This document shows, one piece after another, positions 35,097-44,144 of a stretch of DNA of 64,000 nt. Position 1 is the first letter of the stretch, and every line of letters starts with the position of its first letter. Source of the DNA: Stenotrophomonas africana (GTDB lineage: Bacteria; Pseudomonadota; Gammaproteobacteria; Xanthomonadales; Xanthomonadaceae); contig NZ_JABEME010000003.1 of the NCBI RefSeq assembly GCF_013004645.1, positions 1-64,000 of the forward strand, read 5' to 3'. The position numbers were made by a program, and so were the translations under genes. The notes beneath the pieces are model-generated. The model ran no database searches, was not told the origin of the DNA, and saw only the letters and a list, made by a program, of their open reading frames with translations.

Positions 35097-36287
35097 TCAG
35101 AACAGCTCGACGGTGCCGGCGCCCATGCTCTGCTGGGCAACAGGCTTGTGCGGCGGGCGTTCCCATTCGCTGCGCAGCTCGCGCAGTCGGTTGCCGGTGC
35201 GCTGCAGGGCGGTGGCGATCTCTTCGTCGAACACGCCGCCGTTGCGATGCAGCAGTTCCTGCAGGGCCACCGCTTCGCGGTTGATCGCGGTCAGGCGGTC
35301 CAGGTGGGTGTGCACGCCGCCCAGCGCCTGGGTGGCAATGTCCTCGAACTGCAGGGCGCGCACCGCTTCGGCCACGCTGCCATCGATCGAACGGGCGCAC
35401 TCGGACACTTCGCGCATGCCGTCGCCCAGCGAGGCGTTGATCTGCGCGACGTTGTCGAGCATCGCCGCCGCTTCCTGGCGGGCTTCGCGGGAGCGGTCCA
35501 TGTCGCGCGAGGCCATGTGCGAAACTGTCTCGCGCACCTTGGCGATGGCGTCCTTGGAGCTGTGCGCCAGCTTGCGGATCTGCTCGTTGAAGGTGGTCGA
35601 GCGCTCGGACAGGTTGCGCACTTCGTCGGCGACCACCGCGAAGCCACGACCGGCTTCACCGGCACGCGCCGCTTCGATTGCAGCGTTCAGGGCCAGCAGG
35701 TTGGTCTGGTCGGCGATCGACTTGACGTCTTCCAGCAGCGCGAAGATGCCATCCAGGTGCTGCGCCATCTGGTCGATGTGCTGCACGGTGGTGCTGCTCT
35801 GGCCGCTCACCTGTTCCAGTGCTTCCACCAGCTGTTCCATGCGGTGGCTCGCATGCTGGGCAAAGCGGGCAACGTCGAGGCCGGCGCTGCCTTCATCGCC
35901 GGCGCGGTCGACGATGCGCGACAAGGCCTGGCTCTGCTGGCGCGACTTGCGGTTCATTGCATCGAAGCTGCCGCCGAGGCTGGAGACGGCCTGGCGGATC
36001 AGGTCACGGGCGCGTTCCACTTCGCCACGCGAACCGTCGATTTCGTTGCCGACGAAGTTGCGCAGTTCGGTCAGCAGCTGATCCTGCTCACGCAGGACAC
36101 GGGCGTGTTCGGGGGAGCGGTGCGCCTGGGCGCGGGTGGTCCACCACGCAAAGCCAAGCCAGCTCAGCGTCATCGTGGTCAGGATCGCCCAGCGCAGGGC
36201 GGCCGGCCATTCGAAACCGATGGCGAAGGGGAGCAGCAGAGTCAGAGCCAGGGGGGCGGCCAGACGGATGAAAATGCGTGAGTACAT
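35097..36287 (-). CDS. Methyl-accepting chemotaxis protein without large periplasmic domain
   Basis: The 396-residue protein has two close N-terminal membrane helices ([38 protein letters not shown]) with only a few residues between them, then a signalling coiled coil with the MCP hairpin [20 protein letters not shown] and [18 protein letters not shown]. No HAMP or ligand domain is evident, so it probably senses an internal or membrane cue or a partner protein. The ATG at 36287 is preferred because the sigma-28 promoter upstream would start transcription near 36309, too late for the GTG at 36308 to have a leader. Confidence 0.88.
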   Translation of the reverse strand: MYSRIFIRLAAPLALTLLLPFAIGFEWPAALRWAILTTMTLSWLGFAWWTTRAQAHRSPEHARVLREQDQLLTELRNFVGNEIDGSRGEVERARDLIRQAVSSLGGSFDAMNRKSRQQSQALSRIVDRAGDEGSAGLDVARFAQHASHRMEQLVEALEQVSGQSSTTVQHIDQMAQHLDGIFALLEDVKSIADQTNLLALNAAIEAARAGEAGRGFAVVADEVRNLSERSTTFNEQIRKLAHSSKDAIAKVRETVSHMASRDMDRSREARQEAAAMLDNVAQINASLGDGMREVSECARSIDGSVAEAVRALQFEDIATQALGGVHTHLDRLTAINREAVALQELLHRNGGVFDEEIATALQRTGNRLRELRSEWERPPHKPVAQQSMGAGTVELF

Positions 36288-36315
36288 GGACGTTCTCGGG
36301 AGGTGCACGGAGGAT

Positions 36316-36342
36316 GTATCGGCCGTACCCCCTTTCTCTTTA
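36316..36342 (-). promoter_or_regulatory. Sigma-28 (FliA) promoter of the chemoreceptor gene
   Basis: TAAAGAGA, 11 nt, GCCGATAC on the minus strand, with exact spacing and 7/8 in the -10 block. It places this receptor in the late flagellar regulon. Confidence 0.82.
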
Positions 36343-36408
36343 ACGTCGAAATGCCTCGAAGTGCATTCTGAATGCGCCGGTTTTCCGACGCCTTGGCGGC
36401 TTCGGGGG

Positions 36409-36500
36409 CCGAGCCCTTTCCGTGCCGGAAAGGGATCCGACCCCTGGGGCAGACAGCAACGGGGTCGGATCCCTTTTCCATGGAAAAGGGCTCTGACCCC
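36409..36500. repeat. Two tandem GGATCC/GACCCC palindromes
   Basis: The left unit has CCCTTTCC-loop-GGAAAGGG followed by GATCCGACCCC; the right unit reads GGGGTCGGATCCCTTTTCCA and mirrors to TGGAAAAGGGCTCTGACCCC. They sit between the hflD stop and the chemoreceptor promoter and differ from the GTAG family. Confidence 0.7.
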
Positions 36501-36506
36501 ACACCC

Positions 36507-37121
36507 TCAGGCCAGCTGCCGGTCCACGGCTTCGATCATCGCCTTGCGGCTGAACAGGAAGTCCCAGTAGCTGCCGCCCAGCTGGCGCCACAGCACCGCC
36601 GAGCGCACCGCCGCCAGCAGCAGGGCGCGGATCTCGGCCACCACGCCGGCCTGGCCCAGGTAGTGCGGGTTGCCCTGCACCATGACCCGCGGTTTCAGGT
36701 GGCTGATGGTGTCGGCGTACAGGCCGCCCAGATTGGCCAGCACGTCCGGGTGGCCGCTGTCGCCCAGTTCGGTGGCCTGGCGCTGGGCGCGCTCGATGCC
36801 CGAGGCGACCTTGTTCACGGTGGCGCCATCCTGAACGAAGCGGCGCTCCAGCTGCAGCACCGACAGGGCCAGCTTGGGCAGGATCGGGTCCTGGCCCTGG
36901 CTGCGGAAGTAGTTGTGCAGCAGGCGCAGGCCGGACTTCAGTGCATGGCGATCACCGAACACCTCCTGCGGCGAGGACGCATCGACGCGGAACACGCTGT
37001 CCACGGCGGTGCGCACGGCGGCGGCGTCGGAATGGCCGGTATCGGCGATACGGCGTACCTGCTGCAGGGCCTGGGCAATGCCGGCCAAAGCCAGGACGCG
37101 GTCGTCGACAGTGAAACTCAT
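36507..37121 (-). CDS. hflD: HflD, lysogenization regulator homologue
   Basis: The 204-residue helical protein matches HflD in length and pattern ([20 protein letters not shown] near the start; LSHLKPR-like segment [17 protein letters not shown]). In E. coli it is a membrane-peripheral protein that affects phage lambda CII; its role outside that setting is unclear. Its start overlaps mnmA by 4 nt, the same mnmA-hflD order as in E. coli. Confidence 0.9.
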   Translation of the reverse strand: MSFTVDDRVLALAGIAQALQQVRRIADTGHSDAAAVRTAVDSVFRVDASSPQEVFGDRHALKSGLRLLHNYFRSQGQDPILPKLALSVLQLERRFVQDGATVNKVASGIERAQRQATELGDSGHPDVLANLGGLYADTISHLKPRVMVQGNPHYLGQAGVVAEIRALLLAAVRSAVLWRQLGGSYWDFLFSRKAMIEAVDRQLA

Positions 37122-38260
37122 GCAGCGATTACCTCAAAAGGGGAAGGGGTGGTGCGCAGGCGCTGTTCCAGCGGCGCATCGGTGGCGGCGATCACCGCGC
37201 CACCCAGGCACACATCACCGTCATACAGCACCAGCGATTGACCAGGGGTAACGGCGCGCTGCGGGCGCGCGAAGGTGACCAGCACGCTGCCATCGTCCAG
37301 CACATCGACCGTACACGGCTCGTCGGGTTGGCGGTAGCGGGTCTGGGCGGTGCATTCGAAGCGCCGTGCCGGCGGCGAACCGGCGATCCAGTGCGCGGTT
37401 TCCGAGCGCAGGCGCTCGGACAGCATCCACTTGCTGTCACGGTCCTGGTCCACGTACAGCACGTTGCTGGCCACGTCCTTGCCAACCACGTACCACGGCG
37501 CGGCCGGGCGGCCACGCACGCCGCCGATGTTCAGGCCCTCGCGCTGGCCCAGGGTGAAATAGAACACACCCGGATGCTCGGCGATCACGCTGCCGTCGGC
37601 CGGGTCGAGGATCTGGCCGGGCTTGGCCGGCAGGTAGCGGCCGAGGAATTCACGGAAGTCGCGCTCACCAATGAAGCAGATCCCGGTGGAGTCCTTCTTG
37701 GCGTGGGTCGGCAGGCTGACGTCACGCGCGATCCGGCGCAGGTCGGTCTTTTCCAGGTCGCCGATCGGGAACAGGGTCGCCGACAGCTGTTCCTGGCCCA
37801 GCTGGTGCAGGAAGTAGCTCTGGTCCTTGGAGCGGTCGGCGCCACGCAGCAGCAGCCACTGGTGGCCGCGCTGGGTCACCCGCGCGTAGTGGCCGGTGGC
37901 GATGCGCTCGGCGCCCAGCTCGCGGGCGGCGTCCAGGAAGTGCTTGAACTTGACTTCGCGGTTGCACAGCACGTCCGGGTTCGGCGTGCGCCCGGCCGCG
38001 TACTCGGCCAGGAAGTGCTCGAACACGCCCTGCCAGTATTCGCTGGAGAAATCGCGGAAGTGGAAGGGGATGCCGAGCAGGCCGCAGACGGCCACCGCGT
38101 CGCGGCGGTCGTCCTCGGCGCGGCAATCGCCACTGCCGTCGTCGGCCCAGTTCTGCATGAACAGGCCGGCCACGGCTTCGCCCTGCTGTACCAGGCGCCA
38201 GGCGGCGACCGAGGAGTCGACGCCACCGGAAACGCCCACCATCACGCGCGGAGTGCTCAT
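37118..38260 (-). CDS. mnmA: tRNA-specific 2-thiouridylase MnmA
   Basis: The 380-residue enzyme makes the 2-thio group of mnm5s2U34 in tRNA for Lys, Glu and Gln. The PP-loop GVSGGVDSS near the N-terminus binds ATP; catalytic cysteines are in [12 protein letters not shown] and [11 protein letters not shown]. It overlaps the nudix gene by 4 nt upstream and hflD by 4 nt downstream, forming a tight operon. Confidence 0.96.
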   Translation of the reverse strand: MSTPRVMVGVSGGVDSSVAAWRLVQQGEAVAGLFMQNWADDGSGDCRAEDDRRDAVAVCGLLGIPFHFRDFSSEYWQGVFEHFLAEYAAGRTPNPDVLCNREVKFKHFLDAARELGAERIATGHYARVTQRGHQWLLLRGADRSKDQSYFLHQLGQEQLSATLFPIGDLEKTDLRRIARDVSLPTHAKKDSTGICFIGERDFREFLGRYLPAKPGQILDPADGSVIAEHPGVFYFTLGQREGLNIGGVRGRPAAPWYVVGKDVASNVLYVDQDRDSKWMLSERLRSETAHWIAGSPPARRFECTAQTRYRQPDEPCTVDVLDDGSVLVTFARPQRAVTPGQSLVLYDGDVCLGGAVIAATDAPLEQRLRTTPSPFEVIAA

Positions 38261-38718
38261 GCGACCTCCCGGACCAGGGAAAGTGGGTGGCGCTGGCCAC
38301 CCAGGTAATAGGCCACCACCTGCCAGACGAGCGGGCTGCGCAGGCGTTCACCGGCGGCCTGCAGTTCGGCCGGGGTCAGCCACAGCGCGCGGTCGATGCC
38401 GGTGTCCAGCGGCTGCGCCGGGTCGTGCGAGACCGGGCGGGCTGCGTAGCAGAAGCGCAGAAAGGCGGTGCCGTCGCCGGCAGTCCACTGGTAGCAGCCG
38501 ATGAAGTGGGTCAGCTGCACGGTCCAGCCGGTTTCCTCGCGGGTCTCGCGCAGGGCTGCCTCGGCCAGGCTTTCGCCCGGCTCGAGGTGGCCGGCCGGCT
38601 GGTTCAGCACCTGCCGGCCATCGATGGTCTCTTCAACCAGCAGCACGCGGCCGCCGTCGACCACCACCGTAGCAACGGTGGCGTGCGGTGCCCAGCGCGG
38701 GTCCGGCGTGGCGTTCAA
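38257..38718 (-). CDS. Nudix hydrolase, NudJ-like
   Basis: The 153-residue protein contains a complete Nudix box ([20 protein letters not shown], then TGW). NudJ of E. coli hydrolyses HMP-PP and nucleoside tri/diphosphates and is encoded just upstream of mnmA, as here, so orthology is likely though the substrate is not proven. The start is an ATG one nucleotide after the stop region of the YbjN-like gene, and it overlaps mnmA. Confidence 0.88.
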   Translation of the reverse strand: MNATPDPRWAPHATVATVVVDGGRVLLVEETIDGRQVLNQPAGHLEPGESLAEAALRETREETGWTVQLTHFIGCYQWTAGDGTAFLRFCYAARPVSHDPAQPLDTGIDRALWLTPAELQAAGERLRSPLVWQVVAYYLGGQRHPLSLVREVA

Positions 38719-38719
38719 C

Positions 38720-39190
38720 TCAGAACTCGTCCTTCTTGGTCAGTTCCAGCTCCATGGCGTCGGCGGTGCGGATGGCCGCATCGATGGCGTCGCTGAGCTG
38801 GTCGGCAGTGGCATCGGCGTCGATCTTGACCACGAACATGGCGGTGGTGTCCTGCTTTACCCAGCCGCCCATCTTGGCATCCTGCGAGTCTTCCAGCAGG
38901 CGGTTGGCCACGGCCACCGGGAACTGCTTGGTCTTGGCGTTGTAGGCCGGCGACCAGATCTCGCGGATGTTGTGGCTGCCGAAATCTTCCACCGACGAGC
39001 GTACATAGACCATCTGGGTGCGGTCACCCTCGACGTCGAACACCATGCGGTAGTCGCCATCCTCGTCGACTTCGTAGGTGTAGCCCAGCTTGTCCAGGTG
39101 GCGGGCCACGGCCTTGTCAGCGTCTGCGGCGGCAGCGGAGCCGGCGGCAGCCAGGGTGATCAGCAGGGCGGGGAGAAGGGTCCTTTTCAT
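38720..39190 (-). CDS. Secreted YbjN-domain protein
   Basis: The 156-residue protein starts at the ATG at 39190 (MKRTLLPALLITLAAAGSAA, AGGA 6 nt upstream), giving a signal peptide. The remainder looks like the YbjN / type III chaperone-like fold (LDKLGYTYEVDEDGDYRMVF; ANRLLEDSQDAKMGGWVKQD). YbjN-type proteins modulate stress responses in E. coli, but secreted versions are uncharacterised. It is the first gene of the run into nudix-mnmA-hflD and is divergent from clpS. Confidence 0.72.
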   Translation of the reverse strand: MKRTLLPALLITLAAAGSAAAADADKAVARHLDKLGYTYEVDEDGDYRMVFDVEGDRTQMVYVRSSVEDFGSHNIREIWSPAYNAKTKQFPVAVANRLLEDSQDAKMGGWVKQDTTAMFVVKIDADATADQLSDAIDAAIRTADAMELELTKKDEF

Positions 39191-39290
39191 GAAGATCCTG
39201 TGAAACAGTGTTGAGAGAAGGTGCAATTGTGACGGTGGGCGTGCGTGCCGTCCAATCTGCGGCAGGCCGACGCAGGCTTGCCCGTGCCTC

Positions 39291-39296
39291 TATAAT
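39291..39296 (+). promoter_or_regulatory. -10 box immediately before clpS
   Basis: TATAAT ends 6 nt before the clpS ATG at 39303. With a normal start site 6-7 nt downstream, the mRNA would begin at the ATG. No Shine-Dalgarno is present between. Confidence 0.65.
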
Positions 39297-39302
39297 GGGC
39301 AG

Positions 39303-39629
39303 ATGCCCCATGAGTCTTCCCCCGATTCCCATCACGAGCACGGCGTTGCCGTGGAGCCCGCGCGCCCGGAAGTGGCGCCGCCGCCGTTCTACCAGGTGAT
39401 GCTGCTCAACGACGACTACACCCCGATGGATTTCGTGGTGGACGTGCTCCAGCAGTTCTTCAGCATGGACCTGGACAAGGCCACGCAGGTGATGCTGCAC
39501 GTCCATACCCGTGGCCGTGGCGTGTGCGGGGTGTTCACCCGCGAAGTGGCCGAGACCAAGGTTGCCCAGGTCAACGAGTATTCGCGGATGAACCAGCACC
39601 CGCTGCTGTGCACGATGGAAAAGGCCTGA
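39303..39629 (+). CDS. clpS: ClpS, adaptor of the ClpAP protease
   Basis: The 108-residue protein has the ClpS core [20 protein letters not shown] and the N-degron-binding segment [20 protein letters not shown]. It presents N-end-rule substrates to ClpA. The start lacks a Shine-Dalgarno and directly follows a TATAAT box, indicating a leaderless message. clpA lies about 1.1 kb downstream, separated by a convergent kinase-like gene. Confidence 0.95.
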   Translation: MPHESSPDSHHEHGVAVEPARPEVAPPPFYQVMLLNDDYTPMDFVVDVLQQFFSMDLDKATQVMLHVHTRGRGVCGVFTREVAETKVAQVNEYSRMNQHPLLCTMEKA

Positions 39630-39667
39630 CCGGCAGCCGATCCTCGTCCGGGTACATCGACTCCGGA

Positions 39668-39735
39668 CACGGCGTGCCCACCAAGGTGGGCACCTACCAA
39701 GGCAGAAACCTGCAGAGCCGAGCTCATGCTCGGCT
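39668..39735. repeat. Extragenic palindromes after clpS
   Basis: GTGCCCACC-AA-GGTGGGCACCTACC is followed by a partial AGCCGAGCTCATGCTCGGCT unit. They lie between the convergent clpS and the APH(6)-like gene and may act as a shared transcription end. Confidence 0.6.
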
Positions 39736-39790
39736 GCTTTTCGTCCCGGCGCAATGATCCCGGATGGAGTGCGCCCACCAGGCGCGGAGG

Positions 39791-40603
39791 TCACGCCTCC
39801 GCCAACGCCTCCAGCGCCATGCGTGCCACTGCCTCGTGGACCTCGGCGGGGTCGCCGTCGTCCCGGAACCACACCGCTGACAGCCCCGCGCTGGCTGCGA
39901 TCCAGCGCAGCAGGCGCGTGCGCTCCACGCCTGCCAGCACACTGACCTGTTCCAGCCGGGCGGCAAACCGTTCGGGCCGCGTGGCAACGTGGATGCCGGG
40001 ACCGCAGAGATCCGGGTTGCTGAACATCGTCGTGTAATCAAAGGCACGATCACCCAGCAGCCGCTTCGGGTCGATCGCCAGCCAGCCGCGCGCGCCGAAA
40101 TCGAGCACGTTGTCGTGGTGCAGGTCGCCATGCAGCGGCCGGATCTCGCGCTCTTCCTGCAGCAACGCCTCCGCGAGTGATCTGCACTGTTCCAGCAGTG
40201 GCGGCAGCGCGGCCCTTGGCCGCAGCAGGTCGGCGAACCATCTACGGAGGCAGACCAGTTCCGCTGGCGGCGCGCTCCGTGGCCGGTGCAGCCGCTGCAG
40301 GACCTGGCACAGGATCGTGGTGCAGGCGTCATCGTCGCCCCCTATCGAACGTTGCCGCAGCGAGTCGCCACCGGCACGTTCGATCAGGATCGCCGGCCCC
40401 TCGTGGGCCAGCAGGCGGGCGGCGCCATCGCCTTCCCACCAGCGCAGCAGGCGATGGCTGTTCTGCTCTTCGGTTTCGCTGCTGATCTTCAGCATGGCCG
40501 GCTCTCCGGCGGCGGTCAGCACCGGCCAGAGCTGGGCATGGGGCGTTTCGATGGCCGCGCCATCACGCCGCAATCGCCAGCGGCTCAGGTAGGGTTCGCT
40601 CAT
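39791..40603 (-). CDS. APH(6)-type aminoglycoside phosphotransferase family protein
   Basis: The 270-residue protein fits the streptomycin-6-kinase / hydroxyurea phosphotransferase family: small-lobe Lys in AMLKISSETEEQ, catalytic loop PLHGDLHHDNVLDF, and metal-binding AIDPKRLLGDRAFDYTTMFS. S. maltophilia is known to carry chromosomal aminoglycoside-modifying genes and I recall one annotated as aph(6) in this region. Resistance has not been shown from sequence. It sits between clpS and clpA on the opposite strand; base composition is like its neighbours, so recent transfer is not indicated. Confidence 0.78.
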   Translation of the reverse strand: MSEPYLSRWRLRRDGAAIETPHAQLWPVLTAAGEPAMLKISSETEEQNSHRLLRWWEGDGAARLLAHEGPAILIERAGGDSLRQRSIGGDDDACTTILCQVLQRLHRPRSAPPAELVCLRRWFADLLRPRAALPPLLEQCRSLAEALLQEEREIRPLHGDLHHDNVLDFGARGWLAIDPKRLLGDRAFDYTTMFSNPDLCGPGIHVATRPERFAARLEQVSVLAGVERTRLLRWIAASAGLSAVWFRDDGDPAEVHEAVARMALEALAEA

Positions 40604-40741
40604 GCTGGGTGGGCTGTCCTGAGGTGAATGAAGATCAAGCGATTCGCACTGCTAACGCCATCTGAACGCAGCAATCCGCTAGGGTGATGGAAATCGCGTA
40701 GTCAGGCCGCATATTGTCCCTATCTGCCGCCGGAGTAATCC

Positions 40742-43027
40742 ATGTTCAGCAAAGACCTCGAACACACCATCGGCCAGTGCTACAAGCGCGCCCGTGAGGC
40801 CCGGCATGAGTTCATGACGGTCGAACACCTGCTGTTGGCACTGCTCGACAACCCGTCCGCCCAGGCCGTACTGAAAGCCTGTGGTGCAGACGCCGAACGC
40901 CTGCGCCAGGAGCTTGAGCAGGCCATCGAGGCCTCCGTGTCCCGCCTGGCCGAAGATGACGGCCGCGATACCCAGCCGACCCTGGGCTTCCAGCGCGTGC
41001 TGCAGCGGGCCGTGTACCACGTGCAGTCCTCGGGCAAGAAGGAAGTCACCGGCGCCAATGTGCTGGTCGCCATCTTCGGCGAAAAGGACTCCCATGCCGT
41101 CTATTACCTCAACCAGCAGGACGTCACCCGGCTGGACGTGGTCAATTACCTGTCCCATGGCATCGCCAAGCTGGGCGAGGAAGGCGAGCAGCCGTCCTCG
41201 TCCTCCGAGGGCGAAGGCCGCATCGAAGGCGGGGAGGGCGAGCCGAAGGGAGATGCCCTGACCGAGTTCGCCAGCAACCTCAATGAACAGGCCCGGGCCG
41301 GTCGCATCGACCCGCTGGTCGGTCGTGCCGACGAGATCGAGCGCACCATCCAGGTCCTGTGCCGCCGCCGCAAGAACAATCCGCTTTACGTGGGCGAGGC
41401 CGGCGTGGGCAAGACCGCCATCGCCGAGGGCCTGGCCCGCCGCATCGTCGAGGGCTCGGTGCCTGAGGTACTGGCCGACGCGGTGATCTACTCGCTCGAC
41501 CTGGGCGCGCTGGTGGCCGGCACCAAGTACCGCGGCGACTTTGAGAAGCGCCTGAAGAGCGTGCTGACCGCGTTGAAGAAGGTACCCAACGCGGTGCTGT
41601 TCATCGACGAGATCCACACCATCATCGGTGCCGGCTCGGCGTCGGGCGGCACCATGGATGCGTCCAACCTGATCAAGCCGGCGCTGGCGTCCGGCGAGCT
41701 GCGCTGCATCGGCTCGACCACCTTCCAGGAATACCGCGGCATCTTCGAGAAAGACCGGGCGCTGGCCCGTCGCTTCCAGAAGATCGACATCGTTGAGCCG
41801 ACCGTCGGCGAGACCTACGAGATCCTGCAGGGCCTGAAGTCCAAGTACGAGCTGCACCACGGCGTGACCTATTCGGACGAGGCGCTGCAGGCTGCGGTGG
41901 ACCTGTCGGTCAAGCACATCGGCGACCGTCTGCTGCCGGACAAGGCCATCGACGTGATCGATGAGGCCGGCGCCCGCCAGCGCCTGCTGCCGGAAGGCCA
42001 GCGCAAGGAGCTGATCGACGTCGAGGAAGTGGAGGCGATCGTCGCCAAGATGGCGCGCATTCCGACCAAGCAGGTCAGCGCCACCGACAAGGATGTGCTG
42101 CAGCACCTGGAGCGCAACCTGAAGATGGTGATCTTTGGCCAGGACCCGGCCATCGAGACGCTGTCCTCGGCGATCAAGCTGGCCCGTTCGGGCCTGGGCA
42201 ATCCGGAAAAGCCGATCGGTAACTTCCTGTTCGCCGGTCCGACCGGTGTCGGCAAGACCGAGGTGACCAAGCAGCTGGCACTACAGCTGGGCATCGAGCT
42301 GGTCCGCTTCGACATGTCCGAGTACATGGAGCCGCATTCGATCAGTCGCCTGATCGGTGCCCCTCCGGGTTACGTCGGCTTCGACCAGGGCGGCCTGCTG
42401 ACCGAGAAGATCGTCAAGACGCCGCATTGCGTGCTGCTGCTGGACGAGATCGAGAAGGCGCACCCGGACATCTTCAACATCCTGTTGCAGGTGATGGACC
42501 GCGGCGTGCTGACCGATACCAACGGTCGTGAAGCCAACTTCAAGAACGTGGTGCTGGTGATGACCACCAATGCCGGCGCGGCGCAGGCCTCGCGGCGTTC
42601 GATCGGTTTCACCAAGCAGGACCATGCCACCGACGCAATGGAGACCATCCGTCGCAGCTTCACCCCGGAATTCCGCAACCGCCTCGACGCGGTCGTGCAG
42701 TTCCAGGCGCTGGGCTTCGAGCACATCCTGCGCGTGGTCGACAAGTTCCTGATCGAGCTGGAGATGCTGCTGCAGGACAAGCACGTCAGCCTGTCGGCCA
42801 CGCCGACCGCGCGCGACTGGCTGGCCCACCATGGTTTCGACCCGCTGATGGGTGCCCGCCCGATGGCCCGCGTGATCCAGGACAAGATCAAGCGTCCGCT
42901 GGCCGACGAGCTGCTGTTCGGCAAGCTGGTCAACGGTGGCAAGGTCAGCATCGACGTCCGCGACGACGAGCTGGTGGTCGAGACCCAGGCCGAACCAGAG
43001 CGCCTGCTGCCGGTGACGGTGGAGTAA
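40742..43027 (+). CDS. clpA: ClpA, ATPase subunit of ClpAP protease
   Basis: The 761-residue protein has the N-domain that binds ClpS (MFSKDLEHTIGQCYKRAREA), two AAA+ modules with Walker A GEAGVGKT near 217 and GPTGVGKT near 499, sensor and arginine-finger regions, and the IGF/L-type ClpP loop region (SRRSIGFTKQDH). It unfolds substrates into ClpP. GGAG lies before the ATG. A terminator follows. Confidence 0.97.
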   Translation: MFSKDLEHTIGQCYKRAREARHEFMTVEHLLLALLDNPSAQAVLKACGADAERLRQELEQAIEASVSRLAEDDGRDTQPTLGFQRVLQRAVYHVQSSGKKEVTGANVLVAIFGEKDSHAVYYLNQQDVTRLDVVNYLSHGIAKLGEEGEQPSSSSEGEGRIEGGEGEPKGDALTEFASNLNEQARAGRIDPLVGRADEIERTIQVLCRRRKNNPLYVGEAGVGKTAIAEGLARRIVEGSVPEVLADAVIYSLDLGALVAGTKYRGDFEKRLKSVLTALKKVPNAVLFIDEIHTIIGAGSASGGTMDASNLIKPALASGELRCIGSTTFQEYRGIFEKDRALARRFQKIDIVEPTVGETYEILQGLKSKYELHHGVTYSDEALQAAVDLSVKHIGDRLLPDKAIDVIDEAGARQRLLPEGQRKELIDVEEVEAIVAKMARIPTKQVSATDKDVLQHLERNLKMVIFGQDPAIETLSSAIKLARSGLGNPEKPIGNFLFAGPTGVGKTEVTKQLALQLGIELVRFDMSEYMEPHSISRLIGAPPGYVGFDQGGLLTEKIVKTPHCVLLLDEIEKAHPDIFNILLQVMDRGVLTDTNGREANFKNVVLVMTTNAGAAQASRRSIGFTKQDHATDAMETIRRSFTPEFRNRLDAVVQFQALGFEHILRVVDKFLIELEMLLQDKHVSLSATPTARDWLAHHGFDPLMGARPMARVIQDKIKRPLADELLFGKLVNGGKVSIDVRDDELVVETQAEPERLLPVTVE

Positions 43028-43060
43028 GGCGGCGCCGGATCGATTCCGGGTGCGGTTGGA

Positions 43061-43094
43061 AAACAAGGGCGGCTCCGGCCGCCCTTGTTGTGTA
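43061..43094. terminator. Shared terminator of clpA and the convergent gene
   Basis: AACAAGGGCGGC-TCCG-GCCGCCCTTGTT with T-rich flank on the plus strand (GTTGTGT) and A-rich flank before it, suitable in both directions. It lies between stops at 43027 and 43103. Confidence 0.8.
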
Positions 43095-43102
43095 TCCGCC
43101 CT

Positions 43103-43495
43103 TCAACGTCCCTGCTGGGCCAGGCGCTTGAAGGTTGCCGCATCGACCGGCTCGATCCAGGTCACGGTGCAGTGGTTGCTGTCGGTCTGCAGGGTGCTGC
43201 GAGCATCGCCACAGATCTGCTCGGTCGTGTTGGGTGTGAAGAAGACGTAGCTGGCCGATGCCGCGGCGCCCAGGCAGCGCTTCTGCAGGTGGACCCGATA
43301 GTAGTTGTTGCCGTCGCGCAGCAGCACTTCGCGTTCCGTACTGGAGGGGCGGATGTCGCGGCTGGTGCCGAGGGCGATGCACTCGGCCGGGGTGGAGGGT
43401 TTGGCGGGTTTGGCGGGTTCGCCGGCGCGCGCCGACAGGGGGAGGCTGGCCAGCAGAACTGCCGGCAGCAGGACGTGCGGGAGCAGGGCGTTCAT
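43103..43495 (-). CDS. Small secreted protein, DUF6491-like
   Basis: The 130-residue protein starts at 43495 (MNALLPHVLLPAVLLASLPL) with a signal peptide ending near SARAGE. The mature part has four cysteines (ECIALG; KRCLGA; EQICGD; NHCTV) and the pattern REVLLRDGNNYYRVHLQKRC seen in DUF6491-type xanthomonad proteins. An upstream in-frame start is ignored because it would bury the signal sequence. Function unknown; disulphide-bonded periplasmic protein is inferred. Confidence 0.65.
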   Translation of the reverse strand: MNALLPHVLLPAVLLASLPLSARAGEPAKPAKPSTPAECIALGTSRDIRPSSTEREVLLRDGNNYYRVHLQKRCLGAAASASYVFFTPNTTEQICGDARSTLQTDSNHCTVTWIEPVDAATFKRLAQQGR

Positions 43496-43785
43496 GATCG
43501 GGCGGGGGTGGCGATCCGGACTGGATCGGATCCCACGATGCCGCTGTCGCTGCAAATGCGAATCTGCCGCAAGCAGGGCTGACCGACGCCATGGTGAGAT
43601 CGGTCACGATGACCTTTGGCGCATCAGGCCGCGATTGAACGGAATCCCTGCTGGCGGCCCTGGTCGCCGCCATCCTCGATGACGAATGCGACCGCTTCGT
43701 GCGGAATGTGCAATCGCGATGCTGGATGTTGGACAGGCACGAAAATGCGCTGCGGGCGAAGTCTGGAACTTTCTTCCGTGCACGA

Positions 43786-43810
43786 CAAAAGGCCAGCAGC
43801 GAGGCCGGCC
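43786..43810 (-). terminator. Terminator of infA
   Basis: GGCCGGC-loop-GCTGGCC followed by TTTTGTC on the minus strand, about 30 nt after the infA stop at 43840. The 43496-43785 stretch before it shows no gene. Confidence 0.7.
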
Positions 43811-43839
43811 CTGTCGGAGTGGCGCAGTGCGCCGACCGC

Positions 43840-44058
43840 TTACTTCATGCGGTAGGTGATACGACCCTTGGTCAGATCGTACGGGGTCATTTCAACCTTG
43901 ACCCGGTCACCGGTGAGGATGCGGATGTAGTTCTTGCGCATGCGGCCGGAGATGTGGGCGATGATTTCGTGCCCATTTTCCAGACGAACGCGGAAAGTGG
44001 TGTTCGGCAGCGTCTCGCTGACGGTGCCCTCGAACTCGATGGAATCGTCTTTCGACAT
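43840..44058 (-). CDS. infA: Translation initiation factor IF-1
   Basis: The 72-residue S1-fold protein is a near-consensus IF-1 ([46 protein letters not shown]). It binds the 30S A site during initiation. AGGA lies 5 nt before the ATG. It is downstream of aat on the same strand with an 86-nt gap, a common gammaproteobacterial arrangement. Confidence 0.97.
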   Translation of the reverse strand: MSKDDSIEFEGTVSETLPNTTFRVRLENGHEIIAHISGRMRKNYIRILTGDRVKVEMTPYDLTKGRITYRMK

Positions 44059-44144
44059 GTAGTCCTGTGCGGTTCAGAAAACGGCCACGCTGGGCCTAAG
44101 GCGCGGTATTTTACGCGTGATGGGCCCGGCTTGCAAAGTTTGTG

